From Desulfovibrio gilichinskyi (lineage in GTDB: Bacteria; Desulfobacterota; Desulfovibrionia; Desulfovibrionales; Desulfovibrionaceae): a DNA stretch of 64,000 bases. The notes beneath the pieces were generated by a model. The model did not search any database and was not told the origin of the DNA. It was given only the letters and a program-made list of their open reading frames with translations. Numbering within the stretch: the first letter of the stretch is position 1; the number at the start of each line of letters is the position of its first letter. This document shows positions 62,110-64,000 of this stretch, one piece after another. The position numbers were made by a program, and so were the translations under genes. The stretch spans positions 372,001 to 436,000 of the forward strand of contig NZ_FWZU01000003.1 in NCBI RefSeq assembly GCF_900177375.1, given 5' to 3'.

Positions 62110-63123
62110 TTAAATTCTTCCTTCTTCAAAGGCGTGACATGCAACTAATCCTTCCGCACCGACTTGAACGGCTTGCGGTATTTCTTCACGACAGCGGTCA
62201 TTAGCATGAGGGCATCTGCCGTTAAAGACACAGCCTGTTGGTAGATTAATCGGGGTCGGGACATCACCGGAAAGGTGAATATGCTTTTTACGCTTTCCGC
62301 CAAGGGTCGGTATTGCTGAGAGGAGAGCTTGCGTATACGGATGTTTCGGTGATGAAAAAAGTTCTTTTGCAGGTGCAAGTTCACATAAGCATCCTAGGTA
62401 CATAACAGCAACTCTTGTACTGATATGTTCAACAACAGAAAGGTCATGGCTGATGAACAGGTAGGTCAGATTGCGTTCTTCCTGTGCGTCCATCAGCAGG
62501 TTCAGAACCTGAGCCTGGATAGAAACATCAAGAGCCGCAATCGGTTCGTCTGCTACGATGAATTCAGGGTCTACAGCCAGTGCACGGGCAATGCTGATAC
62601 GCTGCCTCTGACCGCCTGAGAACTCATGCGGATAGTTATTTGCCCATTCGGGGTCCATGCCTACACTTTTCATTACATTATGAAGGCGTTCTTTAGCCTC
62701 CCCGCGGGAGATTCCTTTATTGTGAAAGTAGATCGGTTCTTCAATGATCTGGCGAACTCTCATGCGAGGATTAAGGGATGCATAAGGATCCTGAAAAACC
62801 ATCTGCATTTTTTTGCGGAACGGCAGCATTTTCGATGAGGACAGCTTATCGATGCGCTGTCCGTCGTAATAAATTTCACCGCTGTTAGGAGGGTACAGTC
62901 CCATAACGGTTCTTGCCAGTGTTGATTTACCGCAACCGGATTCACCTACCACGCTCAAGGTTTCGCCTTTTTTTATTGCAAAGCTGACGTTATTTACAGC
63001 CTGAACAATTGTGTGCTGGCGAGTGATGCGCCCTTTTTCTATTGATAACTGATCAAGCAATCCTCCGGAAATATCAAAGTGCTTAACCAGATTTTTTACT
63101 TCTACAAGGGAGTCGGTCTTCAT
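62110..63123 (-). CDS. Oligopeptide/dipeptide ABC transporter ATPase (OppF/DppF type)
   Basis: 337 residues. Walker A VVGESGCGKSTLART, signature FSGGQRQRISIARAL, Walker B FIVADEPIAALDVS and switch HDLSVVEHISTRV. The C-terminal oligopeptide-type extension has the Cys-rich GCVFNGRCPHANDRC, which in this family can bind an Fe-S cluster. It pairs with the second ATPase 12 bases upstream on the same strand. Permease and binding protein must lie beyond the window. Peptide, nickel or other solute specificity cannot be told. Confidence 0.93.
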   Translation of the reverse strand: MKTDSLVEVKNLVKHFDISGGLLDQLSIEKGRITRQHTIVQAVNNVSFAIKKGETLSVVGESGCGKSTLARTVMGLYPPNSGEIYYDGQRIDKLSSSKMLPFRKKMQMVFQDPYASLNPRMRVRQIIEEPIYFHNKGISRGEAKERLHNVMKSVGMDPEWANNYPHEFSGGQRQRISIARALAVDPEFIVADEPIAALDVSIQAQVLNLLMDAQEERNLTYLFISHDLSVVEHISTRVAVMYLGCLCELAPAKELFSSPKHPYTQALLSAIPTLGGKRKKHIHLSGDVPTPINLPTGCVFNGRCPHANDRCREEIPQAVQVGAEGLVACHAFEEGRI

Positions 63124-63135
63124 GACGATTCTCTA

Positions 63136-64000
63136 TTATTTATCGGCATGGTGGCAGGCCACCAGAATACCGGATTTATTTTCAATAAGTTTAGGAATTT
63201 CTATTTTACAAATATCTGTACAGATTGAGCACCTTGAGTGGAACGGACAACCTGAAGGCATGTGCAGTAAAGAAGGCATGGCTCCGGGAATCTGAGTCAA
63301 TCTGTCGCCGGAACCTCCGCTCTGCGGCAGAGCCGCAATAAGTCCCTTAGTATAAGGATGAGCAGGATTTCCTGTAACCTGACTGGTGAGACCTGTTTCA
63401 ACAATACTTCCTGCATACATAACGGCAATTCTCTGCGTGACTTCTGAAACAACGGCAAGGTCATGAGTAATAAGGATGAGTGCCATATCATCAGACTGGC
63501 AAAGCTCAAGGAGCAGGTCCATTATCTCAGCCTGAATAGTAACATCAAGAGCTGTTGTAGGTTCATCCGCAATAATCAAAGACGGCTCAGTGAGCAGTGA
63601 AATTGCAATTACAATGCGCTGCCGCATTCCGCCGGAAAACTCATGCGGGTACTGGCTGAGCCTTTTGCGTGGAGATGGGATATAAACTTTTTTAAGTTTT
63701 TCAAGAGCAATCTCTTCAGCTTCTTTGTGGCTGACATCCATATGGGCCAGAACTGTCTCGATCATCTGGGTGCCGATGGTCAGAACCGGATTAAGGGTCA
63801 TCATCGGGTCCTGAAAAATCATTGAAATTCTGTTGCCGCGAATCTGACGCATCTCTTCGTCAGGAAGTTTAGCCAGATTTTTACCTTCAAACAGAATTGA
63901 GCCTTTTGAGATATGGCCAGGCTGTGAAATAAGATTAATGATTGAAAAACCGGTAACGGATTTTCCTGCTCCGGATTCTCCCACCAGCCCCAGTCTTTCG
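63136..64000 (-). CDS. Oligopeptide/dipeptide ABC transporter ATPase (OppD/DppD type), cut by window end
   Basis: At least 288 residues, the N-terminus lying beyond base 64000. The frame enters with ERLGLVGESGAGKSVTGFS (Walker A), so the GTG at 63984 is an internal Val and not a start. FSGGMRQRIVIAISLL, LIIADEPTTALDVT, ITHDLAVVSEV and the Cys-containing tail GCPFHSRCSICTDIC follow. It is the first ATPase of the pair. Confidence 0.93.
   Translation of the reverse strand, partial: ERLGLVGESGAGKSVTGFSIINLISQPGHISKGSILFEGKNLAKLPDEEMRQIRGNRISMIFQDPMMTLNPVLTIGTQMIETVLAHMDVSHKEAEEIALEKLKKVYIPSPRKRLSQYPHEFSGGMRQRIVIAISLLTEPSLIIADEPTTALDVTIQAEIMDLLLELCQSDDMALILITHDLAVVSEVTQRIAVMYAGSIVETGLTSQVTGNPAHPYTKGLIAALPQSGGSGDRLTQIPGAMPSLLHMPSGCPFHSRCSICTDICKIEIPKLIENKSGILVACHHADK

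Noticed and set aside
63136-63984. A complete ATPase gene starting with GTG at 63984
   Set aside because: The frame continues upstream to the window end with ERLGL, the usual sequence before Walker A, so the gene is only cut by the window.
1-64000. tRNA, rRNA, CRISPR arrays, insertion sequences or prophage genes
   Set aside because: No cloverleaf-like sequence, repeat-spacer array, transposase or integrase was recognised on either strand.

Overview
The window reads as a chromosome segment of a marine, low-GC member of the Desulfovibrionaceae (Maridesulfovibrio/Desulfovibrio type). The pointers are: an archaeal-type entry into aromatic biosynthesis joined to pheA-aroA-tyrA and a complete trpEGDCFBA set, flagellar genes with sigma-54 promoters, a split glycine decarboxylase (gcvH-gcvPA-gcvPB-lpd), an ADP-forming acyl-CoA synthetase beside a phosphotransacetylase-like DRTGG protein, and many two-component and sigma-54 elements. 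Species assignment is inference; no rRNA or tRNA gene was seen. The G+C looks like the mid-40s by eye, with a clearly AT-richer island at 12.85-14.88 kb.

Layout. 1-0.73 kb: 5' part of an ammonium transporter (minus strand) with a sigma-54 promoter. 0.95-12.8 kb: aromatic amino acid super-operon, preceded by a 32-codon leader peptide carrying eight consecutive Phe/Tyr/Trp codons and by mutually exclusive antiterminator and terminator stems, which is a textbook attenuator. 12.85-14.9 kb: RloA/RloB-like ATPase plus TOPRIM-like pair, a putative defence module. 15.0-24.2 kb: solute-binding-like protein, histidine kinase and OmpR-type regulator on the minus strand, divergent from a three-gene RND efflux system. 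24.3-31.5 kb: a family 9 glycosyltransferase, then fliK-flgD-flgE and a flagellin gene, the last with a very good sigma-54 promoter. 31.6-36.2 kb: rnc, the ADP-forming CoA ligase pair and a metallo-beta-lactamase-fold hydrolase. 36.3-42.2 kb: an uncharacterised GNCQ-motif protein and the glycine cleavage operon. 42.5-50.9 kb: methyltransferase-nikR-folE2, a DUF1499 lipoprotein, a periplasmic rhodanese, an Rrf2 regulator, an FAD oxidoreductase, a sugar MFS transporter and a sigma-54 activator with an altered GAFTGA loop. 50.9-55.1 kb: a 1084-residue exported TPR protein and a MEMO-family protein. 55.2-60.4 kb: hydantoinase/oxoprolinase homologue, an unknown 118-residue protein and bioD-bioA-bioB. 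60.4-64 kb: PilZ and TPR proteins and the two ATPases of an oligopeptide ABC transporter, the second cut by the window edge.

How the parts work together. The aro/trp block covers most of the steps from an aspartate-semialdehyde-derived precursor to Phe, Tyr and Trp, and its leader appears to sense charging of all three aromatic tRNAs at once. The RND pump probably answers to the adjacent kinase/regulator pair. The flagellar operon and the flagellin gene each have a sigma-54-like promoter, with dyads placed where an activator could bind. The least explained parts are the RloAB-like island, the unknown genes inside the biotin operon, and the GAFTHA activator upstream of the large TPR protein.
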